A stretch of DNA of 64,000 nt from Bacteroidota bacterium (GTDB lineage Bacteria > Bacteroidota > Bacteroidia > Bacteroidales > FEN-979), in NCBI GenBank assembly GCA_026391795.1, contig JAPLDI010000004.1, positions 90,068 to 154,067 of the forward strand, in the 5' to 3' direction. The notes beneath the pieces are model-generated. The model was not told the origin of the DNA. It saw only the letters and a list, made by a program, of their open reading frames with translations, and did no database searches. The translations under genes and the position numbers were made by a program. Of the stretch, positions 41,573-51,244 are shown in pieces (the stretch's first letter is position 1; each line of letters starts with the position of its first letter).

Positions 41573-43111
41573 CTATCGGGGCAGTTTTTTCAAACCGGTT
41601 TCAATTCTTTTCAGAAATTCTTCTCTTCCAAGGGTAATCGCAATATCCATAATGCCGGGACCCTGGTTGTTTCCCACCATCAGCAGCCGCAACGGGGTCA
41701 TGAGCTGACCCATTTTAATATTTTTTCCTGTAATGAAATCCTGTATAAATGAATGAAGGGGATCATGTTCCCAATCAACAACATGTTTTACCTCTTCGAG
41801 AAAAGAGACAAGTAGCCCCGAAACAACGGGTACAGGGCTCCAAACTTTCAGAACAAACGGTTCATCATAGGTTTCGGGGGGAACGAAGAAAAACCAGGAA
41901 TTTTTCCACAGATCAGGGATTAGATTAGCACGGTCTTTTATTAAATGAATTACACTAGCAACATAGCGATCTTCAAAATGGAGTGCCCTCTTTTCAAGTT
42001 CCCGCTTAAGAAAGCCGACAAGTTCAAATTCAGGCTTTTTTACCAGGTACTGATGATTGTACCAGCGGGCTTTTTCGGGATCGAACTTAGAACCATGTTT
42101 CCCAACCCTGTCCAGTGAGAATTCATGGATGAGTTCGTCCATCGTAAACAACTCCTGCTCACTTCCGGGATTCCAACCGAGAAACGCCAGCATATTCACA
42201 AATGCCTCCGGAAAGTAGCCGGATTCGCGGTAACCGGAAGAGATATCTTTTGTTACAGGATCTGTCCACTGCAATGGAAATACCGGAAAACCCAGACGGT
42301 CGCCATCCCTTTTGCTTAGCTTCCCGTTTCCGTCAGGCTTGAGCAGTAATGGAAGATGGGCAAATTTTGGCATGGATTCCCCCCACCCAAAATAACGGTA
42401 AAGCAGAACATGCAAGGGAGCGGATGGAAGCCACTCTTCGCCCCGGATTACATGAGAGATCTCCATCAGGTGGTCGTCAACGATATTGGCAAGATGATAG
42501 GTTGGCCAACCATCAGATTTAAACAGAACCTTATCATCCAGGCTCGACGACTGTACCACAACATCCCCGCGGATCAGGTCGTTCACATGGATTTCTTCAT
42601 TTTCCGGAATGCGGATCCTGATGACATAAGTTTCGCCCGATGCTAAGCGCTGCCGAACTTCATCCGCCGGTAAGGAGAGTGAATTTTTCAAACCCAGCCG
42701 AGTGAAAGGACCGTATTGTGAAAGGTGAACATCTTTGTCTTTCCCCCTTTCGCGCATTTCATCCAGCTCTTCAGGTGTGTCAAAAGCATAATAGGCATAC
42801 CCTTTATCAACAAGTTCTTTGGCATAATCAAGATAGATGGATTTCCGTTCCGATTGCCGGTAAGGACCATAAGGCCCTCCTTTTACAATGTCTTCGTCAA
42901 ATTGGATTCCACACCAGTCAAGAGATTCAGTAATGTATTTTTCGGCACCGTCGACGTAACGGTTCTGGTCAGTATCTTCAATGCGAAGGATCATCTTTCC
43001 GCCGAGCTTACGGGCAAACAGATAATTGTACAATGCGGTCCTGACGCCACCGATATGTAATGGCCCCGTGGGACTGGGGGCAAATCGTACCCGTATTTTT
43101 AATTCAGCCAT
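41573..43111 (-). CDS. gltX: glutamyl-tRNA synthetase
   Basis: This 512-residue class I synthetase has the HIGH-type motif in RFAPSPTGPLHIGGVRTALY and the KMSKS-type motif KLSKRDGDRLGFPV. Also visible are LRIEDTDQNRYVDGAE and VIRGEEWLPSAPLHVLLY. The C-terminal all-helical anticodon-binding domain is complete. It charges tRNA-Glu. cysC is 3 bp upstream on the same strand. Confidence 0.97.
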   Translation of the reverse strand: MAELKIRVRFAPSPTGPLHIGGVRTALYNYLFARKLGGKMILRIEDTDQNRYVDGAEKYITESLDWCGIQFDEDIVKGGPYGPYRQSERKSIYLDYAKELVDKGYAYYAFDTPEELDEMRERGKDKDVHLSQYGPFTRLGLKNSLSLPADEVRQRLASGETYVIRIRIPENEEIHVNDLIRGDVVVQSSSLDDKVLFKSDGWPTYHLANIVDDHLMEISHVIRGEEWLPSAPLHVLLYRYFGWGESMPKFAHLPLLLKPDGNGKLSKRDGDRLGFPVFPLQWTDPVTKDISSGYRESGYFPEAFVNMLAFLGWNPGSEQELFTMDELIHEFSLDRVGKHGSKFDPEKARWYNHQYLVKKPEFELVGFLKRELEKRALHFEDRYVASVIHLIKDRANLIPDLWKNSWFFFVPPETYDEPFVLKVWSPVPVVSGLLVSFLEEVKHVVDWEHDPLHSFIQDFITGKNIKMGQLMTPLRLLMVGNNQGPGIMDIAITLGREEFLKRIETGLKKLPR

Positions 43112-43114
43112 ATA

Positions 43115-43711
43115 CTATTCCTGTAAGGTGATTTTTGGCAGAATGAATTCCAGTGCGAGCTGAACCGATTCTTCAATACTCATAATGTCGGTTCTCAATA
43201 CCAGGTCGGGGTCAGGGGGTATGTCAAAAGGAGAACTGATACCGGTGAACTCTTGCACCTCTCCCCTCCTGGCTTTTGCATACAAACCCTTTACATCACG
43301 GGTTTCACAGACCTCAATAGGTGCATCGATAAAGACCTCAAGGTAATCGTCTTGCCCGATTATATTTTTTGCCATTGTCCGGATCTCATCCGTTGGACTG
43401 ATAAAACAGTTGATGGTAACAATACCGCAATTTACAAAGAGCTTACTTATTTCTGCAATCCGCCGGATATTCTCTTTGCGGTCTTCCACAGAAAATCTCA
43501 GGTTGTTATTTATGCCCGTCCTTACAAGGTCTCCGTCAAGCAGCATCACGAGAAAGCCCTGCCTGTAAAGCTCCTTTTCAAGTGCCAGCCCCAGGGTGGT
43601 CTTTCCGGAACCCGATAATCCTGTCATCCATAAAACTTTTGCTTTTTGTTTTAACCGGAGTTCTTTGGCTGTACGCCCGATTGGTTTACTGTCAGAGAAA
43701 TAGAGTTCCAT
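43115..43711 (-). CDS. cysC: adenylylsulfate (APS) kinase
   Basis: This 198-residue protein has Walker A GLSGSGKTT, LLDGDLVRTGINNNLRFS, the FISPTDEIR motif, and VFIDAPIEVCETRDVKGLYAKAR, all standard for CysC. It phosphorylates APS to PAPS. No cysD/cysN sulfurylase genes are adjacent. It starts 3 bp before gltX and is divergent from the DUF4175 gene. Confidence 0.95.
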   Translation of the reverse strand: MELYFSDSKPIGRTAKELRLKQKAKVLWMTGLSGSGKTTLGLALEKELYRQGFLVMLLDGDLVRTGINNNLRFSVEDRKENIRRIAEISKLFVNCGIVTINCFISPTDEIRTMAKNIIGQDDYLEVFIDAPIEVCETRDVKGLYAKARRGEVQEFTGISSPFDIPPDPDLVLRTDIMSIEESVQLALEFILPKITLQE

Positions 43712-43850
43712 GGGTCCCGTGAGATGTTGGTTTAGGGCTGCAAAAATAGCGTTAATTTACGGGGATTCAAATGAGATTATACAGGAATGAAGTACCTTTA
43801 CACCAAAATAAAAAGGCGCGGATTTTCGTTTTACGGAACAACTAGATAGC

Positions 43851-46800
43851 ATGACGGACAATTATCAGATACTGATCCGCAAACTTGATGAATTTATCAG
43901 AAAGTACTACCGGAACCAACTTATCAGGGGATCATTGATATTCCTTGCGGTCCTTTTTATTTCTTACCTGCTTTTTGTAACCCTCGAGTATTTCTGGCAT
44001 TTTGGAACTATCCCCAGGTCCATCCTGTTTTATTTGTTCCTGTTCCTGAACGGTTTTGCACTTGTTGGTTTTGTCGGAGTCCCTTTGTTGAAAATTGGGA
44101 AAATAGGGAAAATCATTTCCCACGAACAAGCAGCGACAATCATAGGGAAACATTTCAGTGAGATTAAAGACAAGCTTCTGAATACACTGCAACTGAAAAA
44201 ACTTTCAGGGAATAAAGAGGAAAATATTGAGCTGCTGAAAGCAGGGATCGACCAGAAGATCATACACCTGAGACCGGTTCCATTCATTCATGCCATCGAT
44301 CTTTCAAAAAACAGGAAATTTCTGAAATATACGCTACCACCGCTTTTTGTCTTTGTGCTTATTCTGCTCATTGCCCCTTCCATGCTTACAAAGCCGTCAG
44401 AAAGGATCCTGCACCATTCAAAAGTATATGTTGAAGAGATGCCCTTCCATATTCTGATCCTGAACAAAAACCTGGAAGCGTTTCAGCAGGAAGATTATAC
44501 GCTGAATATCAAGGTGACGGGTGATAAATTACCGGATGAGCTTTTCATGCTGAATGATGGTGTTTCTTATAAACTTAACAAAAGCAGCAAGATACTTTTT
44601 TCTTATACCTTCAGAACGCTTCAGAAATCAGAAAAATTCAGCCTGACAACCGGGAAATACAGATCAGAAGAATTCGAGCTGAAGGTGTATCCAAAACCCA
44701 CCATATTAAGTTTCGAAACAGAATTAAACTATCCACCATACCTGAACCGGAAAAATGAAATAATAGAAAACACAGGAGACATGATCATTCCCGAAGGTAC
44801 CCGTGTAAACTGGAAGTTTTTTACCAAAGACGTAGATCAGATCCGGGTTCGGTTCGAAAATGAAACAAGGTTTCTGAATAAGAATGAAAGCAATGCGTTT
44901 GCGTACTCTGCTGCTTTCTCTAAAAGCACTTACTATTCCATGCAGGCAGGCAATTCCTTTAAACGACAGCAGGATTCACTTTCTTATTCAATAACTGTAA
45001 TACCCGATGGTTATCCCATGATTACGGTTGAACAGCAGAAGGACTCTGGGCTCTCATCCAGATTATTCTTTCAGGGAATCATCAAGGATGATTATGGTTT
45101 TTCCCGGCTTGTGTTCAACTGTTCACTGATCAACGGAAAGGATACCTCCATAAAAGAAAACAAGACAACAACCCTGGTTTTTAATAAGTCGATGAACCAG
45201 CAGACATTCTATTATTCCCTTGACCTGAACGAATGGGTGAAGAACCCTGGTGATGAACTGGATTATTATTTTGAGGTTTGCGATAACGATGGTTTACATG
45301 GGCCGAAATGCGCACGGTCAGGATTATTGAAATTTAAGGCGCCAACGACAGAAGAAATAGAAAAAATTACGTCACAACAGGAGCGGGATCTCGTTTCCAA
45401 CATTCAGAATTCGGCAAAAGAAGCAAAAGATCTTCAGAAAAAGATTGACGAATTGAATAAAAAACTGGTGGAAAAGAACACAATCACATGGCAGGATAAA
45501 AAACAGATACAGGATCTTCTGGATAAGCAGAAGCAAATAAAAGAAAATCTTGAAAAAATCCAGCAACAGTACGAGCAAAAAAACAACCTGGAAGAGCAAT
45601 ACAAGCAAACAGACCAGTCAATTATAGACAAGCAAAACCAATTGGATGAACTTTTTAACGAAGTGATGAGTGAGGAAACAAAAAAGTTGGCTGAAGAACT
45701 GAGAAACATGCTTGATAAAATTGACAAGAACCAGGTAACACAGATGTTGGAAAAATTGAAAATGAGCAACAAGGACATTGAAAAAGAGCTCGACAGGAAT
45801 TTGGACTTGCTGAAACAGGCAGAATTTGATAAAAAACTCACCGAGTCGATTGACAAGCTGAAAGAGTTATCAGAAAAACAGGACAAACTATCTGAGTCTA
45901 CCCTGGATAAAAACAGTGATAAAGATCAACTTCAGGAAGAACAAAAAAAAATCGATAAAGAATTTGACGCGGCAAAGCAAAAACTTGATGAACTGAATGA
46001 AAAGAACAAAGGCTTACAGGAGCCAACTGATTTGCCAGACTTGACCCAGGAAGAGAAGGATATAGACGGCGAAATGAACAACTCGATGGAATCACTCGAG
46101 AAGAATGACAAGAAGGGAGCCAGTAAGTCGCAAAAAAGTGCTGCAAAAAAGATGGGTGCTATGTCAGAAAAACTACAAGCTTCTCAAGATGGCATGGAGT
46201 CTGCACAAAACGAAGAAAACCTTGCAATGCTCCGGCAGATTCTTGAAAACCTCGTGAGAATCTCGTTCGACCAGGAAGAGCTGATGAACCGCACCAAGAT
46301 CATCAATAAGAATGACCCAAAATATTTGAAACTTATCCAGGACCAGAATAACCTCAAGGATGACCTGGGATCCGTCGAGGACTCTCTTAATCAGCTGGCC
46401 AAAAGGGAATTGATGATCAAGCCTTTCATTATGCGGGAAATATCGTCAATCAACAAAAATAACAGTGATGCTGTAAAGAACCTGAACGAACGGAATATCC
46501 CGGGCGCTGCTGTGAAACAACAGTTCGTAATGACTTCAGTTAATAACCTGGCCCTGATGTTGTCGGAAGTGATGAAGCAGATGGAGGCGAACATGAACAA
46601 TCCAAGTGCAAAATCGGGGTCAGGGAGTTGTAGTAAACCTGGTGGAAAAGGGAAAAAAATGTCAATGAAATCCATGCGGGGTATGCAGGAATCGATCAAT
46701 AAGCAGATGCAGGGATTAAAAAAGGAAATGGAGTCCATGAAAGCCGGCCAGCAAAAATCAGGAAGTACCGGACAGAAGGGAATGAGCGAAAAACTTGCTA

Positions 46801-47204
46801 AACTGGCAGCCCAGCAAGAAGCCCTCCGAAATGAAATGGGTAAATATGCCGACCAGATGAATGAAGAAGGTTTGAAAGACGGTGGCTCCATGAATGATAT
46901 GATGAAAAAAATGGAAGAAACACAGAAAGAACTGGTCAATAAGAAGATCCTTCAGGAAACACTTGACCGTCAGCAGGAAATTCTGACACGCATGCTGGAA
47001 TCAGAAAAAGCTGAAATAAAAAGAGGAGAAGAAGAAAAGAGACAGTCAACCGAAGCAAAAAATCCGAAAATAAGTAACCTTTTTTCAAATTTTAAGTATA
47101 ACTTTGTAAAAGTAGCTACATCAGACCTGTTGAAAACTGTTCAGCCTGCTTATAATTATTATTATAAGAACAAGATCAACGGTTATTTTCTAAAATTTGA
47201 ATAG
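43851..47204 (+). CDS. DUF4175-type membrane protein with long coiled coil
   Basis: This 1117-residue protein has two membrane helices near residues 25-80 and one near 160-180. An extracytoplasmic beta region follows (~190-500). The remainder is a long, Gln/Lys/Glu-rich coiled coil (~500-800) with Met-rich low-complexity segments near 930-1010 (KKMSMKSMRGMQESINKQ). It matches the DUF4175 type of Bacteroidetes membrane proteins. The function is unknown; the shape suggests an envelope-spanning or scaffolding role. It is followed closely by an RsbW-like kinase gene and ybeY. Confidence 0.75.
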   Translation: MTDNYQILIRKLDEFIRKYYRNQLIRGSLIFLAVLFISYLLFVTLEYFWHFGTIPRSILFYLFLFLNGFALVGFVGVPLLKIGKIGKIISHEQAATIIGKHFSEIKDKLLNTLQLKKLSGNKEENIELLKAGIDQKIIHLRPVPFIHAIDLSKNRKFLKYTLPPLFVFVLILLIAPSMLTKPSERILHHSKVYVEEMPFHILILNKNLEAFQQEDYTLNIKVTGDKLPDELFMLNDGVSYKLNKSSKILFSYTFRTLQKSEKFSLTTGKYRSEEFELKVYPKPTILSFETELNYPPYLNRKNEIIENTGDMIIPEGTRVNWKFFTKDVDQIRVRFENETRFLNKNESNAFAYSAAFSKSTYYSMQAGNSFKRQQDSLSYSITVIPDGYPMITVEQQKDSGLSSRLFFQGIIKDDYGFSRLVFNCSLINGKDTSIKENKTTTLVFNKSMNQQTFYYSLDLNEWVKNPGDELDYYFEVCDNDGLHGPKCARSGLLKFKAPTTEEIEKITSQQERDLVSNIQNSAKEAKDLQKKIDELNKKLVEKNTITWQDKKQIQDLLDKQKQIKENLEKIQQQYEQKNNLEEQYKQTDQSIIDKQNQLDELFNEVMSEETKKLAEELRNMLDKIDKNQVTQMLEKLKMSNKDIEKELDRNLDLLKQAEFDKKLTESIDKLKELSEKQDKLSESTLDKNSDKDQLQEEQKKIDKEFDAAKQKLDELNEKNKGLQEPTDLPDLTQEEKDIDGEMNNSMESLEKNDKKGASKSQKSAAKKMGAMSEKLQASQDGMESAQNEENLAMLRQILENLVRISFDQEELMNRTKIINKNDPKYLKLIQDQNNLKDDLGSVEDSLNQLAKRELMIKPFIMREISSINKNNSDAVKNLNERNIPGAAVKQQFVMTSVNNLALMLSEVMKQMEANMNNPSAKSGSGSCSKPGGKGKKMSMKSMRGMQESINKQMQGLKKEMESMKAGQQKSGSTGQKGMSEKLAKLAAQQEALRNEMGKYADQMNEEGLKDGGSMNDMMKKMEETQKELVNKKILQETLDRQQEILTRMLESEKAEIKRGEEEKRQSTEAKNPKISNLFSNFKYNFVKVATSDLLKTVQPAYNYYYKNKINGYFLKFE

Positions 47205-47208
47205 TACC

Positions 47209-47694
47209 ATGAGCCGGATTTTTAAAGAAATCAGGATTCCCTGTAGTACAGAGGGACTGACAAAGGTTGAAAATTTCGTTGACGATATCTGTGAAGCCTA
47301 TTACATTACAAATTCTTATTATGGCAACATCCTGATGGCGGTCCTCGAAGCGGTAAAAAACGCAATGATTCACGGGAATAAAAACAACCCGGAAAAAGTG
47401 GTAAGGCTTTCTTTTAAAAGCGTTCCTAACGGACTCTGTTTCACGGTAAAAGATCAGGGCGATGGTTTTGATTTCAGAAATGTTCCGAATCCCCTTGAGG
47501 CTGATGAAAAGGTGGCTGAAATCGTCGGAAGAGGGATTTTCCTGATCCGGTCACTTGCAGACCGGGTTTCTTATAACGCCAAGGGTAATGTTGTTGAAAT
47601 TATTTTCTTTATTTCAAGCATAAACCAGGAGACAACCCTTAACAGGATATCACAGATCCACCGCTATTTCAACAAACAAAAATCGCTGGCGTAA
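47209..47694 (+). CDS. RsbW-like ATP-binding (anti-sigma/serine kinase) protein
   Basis: This 161-residue GHKL ATPase-fold protein has the N-box EAVKNAMIHGNKNNP, the G1 box VKDQGDGFDFRNVP and the G2-like GRGIFLIRSLADRV. Such stand-alone domains act as anti-sigma factors or kinases of STAS anti-anti-sigma proteins. No partner STAS gene is adjacent. The start MSRIFKEIRIP (47209) lies 4 bp after the DUF4175 stop. Confidence 0.85.
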   Translation: MSRIFKEIRIPCSTEGLTKVENFVDDICEAYYITNSYYGNILMAVLEAVKNAMIHGNKNNPEKVVRLSFKSVPNGLCFTVKDQGDGFDFRNVPNPLEADEKVAEIVGRGIFLIRSLADRVSYNAKGNVVEIIFFISSINQETTLNRISQIHRYFNKQKSLA

Positions 47695-47704
47695 TTATTC
47701 TATT

Positions 47705-48127
47705 GTGGGCTTCCTGATCCGTTTTTTCAATGAGGGTATAAAGTTCACCCTGAAAAACAAACCCGGCATCCGGAAATGGCTGGAGGATGTCATCCGGGAA
47801 GAAAACAAAAACCTGTCTTATATTAACATCATCTTTTGCAGTGACGAGGTGCTTCTTGTGCTGAACAAAAACTATCTGGACCACGAAACTCTTACGGATA
47901 TCCTGACCTTCCCATATCAGGAAAACGACAAAATGGTTTCCGGTGACATTTTTATAAGCATTGATCGGGTCAGGGAAAATGCAACGGAATTCGGACAGGA
48001 TTTCGAGAAAGAGGTAAAAAGAGTAATGGTTCATGGGGTCCTTCACCTCATCGGATATTCTGATCATAGGAAGAAGGAGAAAGTGATCATGACCGATCGT
48101 GAAGATTACTACCTGGCACTGTTCTGA
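47705..48127 (+). CDS. ybeY: endoribonuclease YbeY (rRNA maturation)
   Basis: This 140-residue protein has the zinc-binding signature HGVLHLIGYSDH, preceded by DILTFPY and GDIFISIDRV, all family hallmarks. YbeY processes 16S rRNA 3' ends and acts in ribosome quality control. The start is GTG at 47705, 10 bp after the RsbW-like gene; no suitable ATG is near. mnmG follows ~200 bp later. Confidence 0.93.
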   Translation: MGFLIRFFNEGIKFTLKNKPGIRKWLEDVIREENKNLSYINIIFCSDEVLLVLNKNYLDHETLTDILTFPYQENDKMVSGDIFISIDRVRENATEFGQDFEKEVKRVMVHGVLHLIGYSDHRKKEKVIMTDREDYYLALF

Positions 48128-48286
48128 TCCCGCCCTCTTCTTGGTTTTCAACAACAATTCAATACGTTAAATATCAGTCAAATACAGATGTTTTTTCGCG
48201 TCGGATTAAATGTTCTTATCCTTCCCAATTTATAAGGCTTTATTGATCTTAATTGGCCGGAAATATCAGGCTTCCTGAGCATTTCG

Positions 48287-48294
48287 TATCTTTG
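48287..48294 (+). promoter_or_regulatory. -7 promoter box of mnmG
   Basis: TATCTTTG is an exact TAnnTTTG match 35 bp before the mnmG start. Transcription would begin near 48301, placing the parS site in the leader. The -33 element is unclear. Confidence 0.5.
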
Positions 48295-48314
48295 CAGCCA
48301 CATTAAAGAACAAA

Positions 48315-48330
48315 TGTTTCACGTGGAACA
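48315..48330. promoter_or_regulatory. parS site (ParB-binding), left of mnmG
   Basis: TGTTTCACGTGGAACA is, read on the minus strand, TGTTCCACGTGAAACA. That is an exact match to the B. subtilis-type parS consensus. Its last base is the A of the mnmG start codon. ParB binds parS to organise the origin region for segregation. Confidence 0.85.
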
Positions 48331-50204
48331 TGTACGACTTTCCAAAATATGATGTCATTGTTGTTGGTGCAGGGCATGCAGGATGTGAGGCGGCAGCAGC
48401 TGCTGCAAACCTGGGATCAAAAGTCTTGCTGATCACAATGAACATGATGAACATGGCACAGATGTCATGCAATCCCTCCATAGGTGGAATAGCCAAAGGA
48501 CAGATAGTACGCGAAATTGATGCATTAGGCGGATATACCGGAATTGTATCTGACCGTACGATGATTCAGTTCAGGATGCTGAATAAGTCAAAGGGTCCAG
48601 CCATGTGGAGTCCCCGTTCACAAAATGACCGTACCCGTTTTTCTGAGGAATGGAGATCTCTGCTTGAGAAAATAGAAGGAGTTGATTTTTGGCAGGATAT
48701 GGTTCATGAGGTATTAGTCGAAGAGGGAAAAGCTGTTGGTGTTAGAACAGGAATGGGGCTGGAATTCATTGCTGAATCTGTTATTCTCTCAAACGGAACA
48801 TTTCTCAACGGGATAATTCATATTGGGGAAAAAAGCTTTGGTGGAGGAAGGATCGGAGAAAATGCTTCAGTAGGTCTGACAAGTAACCTCGAGAAGCTTG
48901 GATTCGAATCAAGAAGAATGAAAACAGGAACCCCGGTTCGTGTAGATGGAAGATCCCTTGATTTTTCAAAGATGGAAGAACAAAAGGGCGATCAGATCCC
49001 CGGAAAATTTTCATTTACAGCAGCACCCGCCTTATCTGAACAAAGAAGTTGTTTTCTAGCCTATACGAATCTTGAGGTTCATACTATCCTGCGTAAAGGG
49101 TTTGACAGATCTCCTTTGTTCTCGGGCAGGATATCCGGAAGGGGTCCAAGGTATTGCCCATCCATTGAAGATAAAATTGAACGATTTTCGACCAAGGACA
49201 GGCATCAGCTTTTTGTTGAGCCAGAGGGGTGGAATACGGTTGAATATTATGTCAACGGATTTTCTTCTTCATTACCGGAAGAGATACAGTTTGAAGCCCT
49301 CAAAAAGGTTTCAGGGTTTGAAAATGTAAAATTCTTCCGCCCTGGATATGCAATCGAATATGATTACTTTCCACCCTATCAGTTAAGGCTCAACCTTGAG
49401 ACAAAAATTGTTGAAAACTTGTTTTTTGCAGGTCAGATAAACGGAACAACAGGTTATGAAGAAGCTGCTGCACAGGGTTTAATGGCAGGGATAAATGCAC
49501 ATCTTAAGATCAGAAAACAACCGCCGTTTATCCTTACGAGGTCGCAAGCCTACATTGGTGTATTAATAGATGATCTGATAACAAAAGGGACCGACGAACC
49601 TTACCGAATGTTTACATCACGCGCCGAATATCGCTTGTTACTCCGGCAGGACAATGCCGATAAAAGATTAACAGCGCTATCCTATAAATTGGGCCTGGCA
49701 TCAAAAGAACGAATGGAAAAAGAGAAAATCAAATCGGAGAATGTAATTAAAATAATAGAGTTCCTAAATAAAGAAAATATTTTTCCTGAAGAGATCAATG
49801 ACATTCTCCAGCAAAACGAAACCCAGATCATTTCTCAACGCGCAAAATTAGCCGCACTGTTATTAAGACCCCAGGTCAGCATTTTTGATCTCCTGAATGG
49901 AAGTAACACTTTCTCGAAGTTTAAGGAATCAGAACTTTTTTCAGAGGAAGAATTAGAAGAAGCTGAGATCCTTGTGAAATATGAGAACTACATCCAGAAA
50001 GAACAGGAAATTGTAGATAAACTCTCAAAGTTCGAAGATATTCCGCTTCGAATTGACTTTAATTATCAGGCCCTGAATTCCCTTTCAATGGAGGCACGTG
50101 AAAAACTTTCAAGGGTCCGTCCGGAAACGATTGGGCAAGCCTCCAGGATCAGTGGGGTTTCACCTGCCGACATTTCCGTATTAATTGTTTATCTTGGCAG
50201 ATAA
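48330..50204 (+). CDS. mnmG: tRNA uridine-5-carboxymethylaminomethyl enzyme MnmG (GidA)
   Basis: This 624-residue FAD protein has the dinucleotide-binding start DVIVVGAGHAGCEAAAAAAN, CNPSIGGIAKGQIVREIDAL, and the late motifs GYEEAAAQGLMAGINA, FTSRAEYRLLLRQDNAD and the C-terminal LSREAREKLSRVRP-like end. With MnmE it modifies U34 of several tRNAs. parS-type sites lie at both ends of the gene. mnmG is often close to the replication origin, so the window may be origin-proximal. Confidence 0.97.
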   Translation: MYDFPKYDVIVVGAGHAGCEAAAAAANLGSKVLLITMNMMNMAQMSCNPSIGGIAKGQIVREIDALGGYTGIVSDRTMIQFRMLNKSKGPAMWSPRSQNDRTRFSEEWRSLLEKIEGVDFWQDMVHEVLVEEGKAVGVRTGMGLEFIAESVILSNGTFLNGIIHIGEKSFGGGRIGENASVGLTSNLEKLGFESRRMKTGTPVRVDGRSLDFSKMEEQKGDQIPGKFSFTAAPALSEQRSCFLAYTNLEVHTILRKGFDRSPLFSGRISGRGPRYCPSIEDKIERFSTKDRHQLFVEPEGWNTVEYYVNGFSSSLPEEIQFEALKKVSGFENVKFFRPGYAIEYDYFPPYQLRLNLETKIVENLFFAGQINGTTGYEEAAAQGLMAGINAHLKIRKQPPFILTRSQAYIGVLIDDLITKGTDEPYRMFTSRAEYRLLLRQDNADKRLTALSYKLGLASKERMEKEKIKSENVIKIIEFLNKENIFPEEINDILQQNETQIISQRAKLAALLLRPQVSIFDLLNGSNTFSKFKESELFSEEELEEAEILVKYENYIQKEQEIVDKLSKFEDIPLRIDFNYQALNSLSMEAREKLSRVRPETIGQASRISGVSPADISVLIVYLGR

Positions 50205-50207
50205 AAT

Positions 50208-50223
50208 TGTTCCACGTGAAACG
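50208..50223. promoter_or_regulatory. parS-like site, right of mnmG
   Basis: TGTTCCACGTGAAACG matches parS (TGTTCCACGTGAAACA) at 15 of 16 positions, differing only in the last base. It begins 4 bp after the mnmG stop. The CACGTG core is intact. Confidence 0.75.
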
Positions 50224-50235
50224 AACCAAATAAAA

Positions 50236-51132
50236 ATGGAAAAGCTTACATCTTGCCCTTTATGCGGAGAAATAAATTTTATTCCATTTCTGCAGAGTAA
50301 TGATTTCTTTTTGACACAGGAAGAATACACGATTGTGTCCTGCAGCAGTTGCGGAATGAAATTTGTCAACCCCCGTCCGGAACCAGGTGAGATCGGAAAA
50401 TATTACGAGTCTCCGGAGTACGTTTCGCATGATACAGGGAAAAAAAACAGTTTAAATTTTCTTTACAAACGATTACGCAAAATTTCCATTGAGAGAAAAT
50501 ATAATCTGGTTAAAAAACATGCAAGGGGAAAGAAGTTATTGGACGTAGGGTGTGGTACGGGCGAATTTTTATTCTTTTGTGAAAAGAAAGGATTCAAGGT
50601 TACAGGAATCGAACCCGGTGAAAAACCAAGATCCTTCGCTCAGCTGGAATATAAATTAAATGTAGAGGCCGAGGGTTATTTGGATCAGATGGTCCCCCAG
50701 CAATTTGACGTTATCACAATGTGGCATGTTTTGGAACACATTCATCCACTTCATGAAAGAATTGATATAATCTTGGATATTATGAAACACGACGGAACAC
50801 TCATCATTGCAGTTCCAAACTGTGATTCATGGGACGCCCGTTATTATGGAAAATTCTGGGCGGCTTATGATCTTCCAAGGCACCTTTATCATTTTTCGCA
50901 GGAAACAATGAAAACACTTGCCCAAAAACACAAATTAATTATTGACGAAATTATCCCAATGAAGCTTGATGCATTTTACATTTCTTTGCTGAGTGAAAAA
51001 TATTCAAGAGGGAAACAAAATTTTTTCAGGGCATTTGTTAACGGGGTCCGGTCAAATAGTTTTGCAAATAAGAGCAATAATAATTATTCGAGCCTGATCT
51101 ATGTGATGAAGAGGGGGAAATGGCTACAATAA
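50236..51132 (+). CDS. class I SAM-dependent methyltransferase with N-terminal zinc ribbon
   Basis: This 298-residue protein has an N-terminal CPLCG...CSSCG zinc-ribbon-like segment (residues 6-9 and ~35-38) and then NPRPEP. A Rossmann methyltransferase domain follows, with motif I LLDVGCGTGEFLFFCEKKGF, acidic IEPGE and MWHVLEHIHPL. This layout is common in methyltransferases that act on sugars or small metabolites. The start MEKLTSCPLCG lies 32 bp after the mnmG stop, beyond the parS-like site. The substrate is unknown. Confidence 0.88.
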   Translation: MEKLTSCPLCGEINFIPFLQSNDFFLTQEEYTIVSCSSCGMKFVNPRPEPGEIGKYYESPEYVSHDTGKKNSLNFLYKRLRKISIERKYNLVKKHARGKKLLDVGCGTGEFLFFCEKKGFKVTGIEPGEKPRSFAQLEYKLNVEAEGYLDQMVPQQFDVITMWHVLEHIHPLHERIDIILDIMKHDGTLIIAVPNCDSWDARYYGKFWAAYDLPRHLYHFSQETMKTLAQKHKLIIDEIIPMKLDAFYISLLSEKYSRGKQNFFRAFVNGVRSNSFANKSNNNYSSLIYVMKRGKWLQ

Positions 51133-51244
51133 TCACTTATAACGCACGATGGGTGTCTTATGGAAGGATTGGCCGAATTCCGGAAGATCGTGCTTTATAA
51201 GCAAGATAAAGGGGCTGTTTTTTGGATGATTTTTAAAAAAAAGA

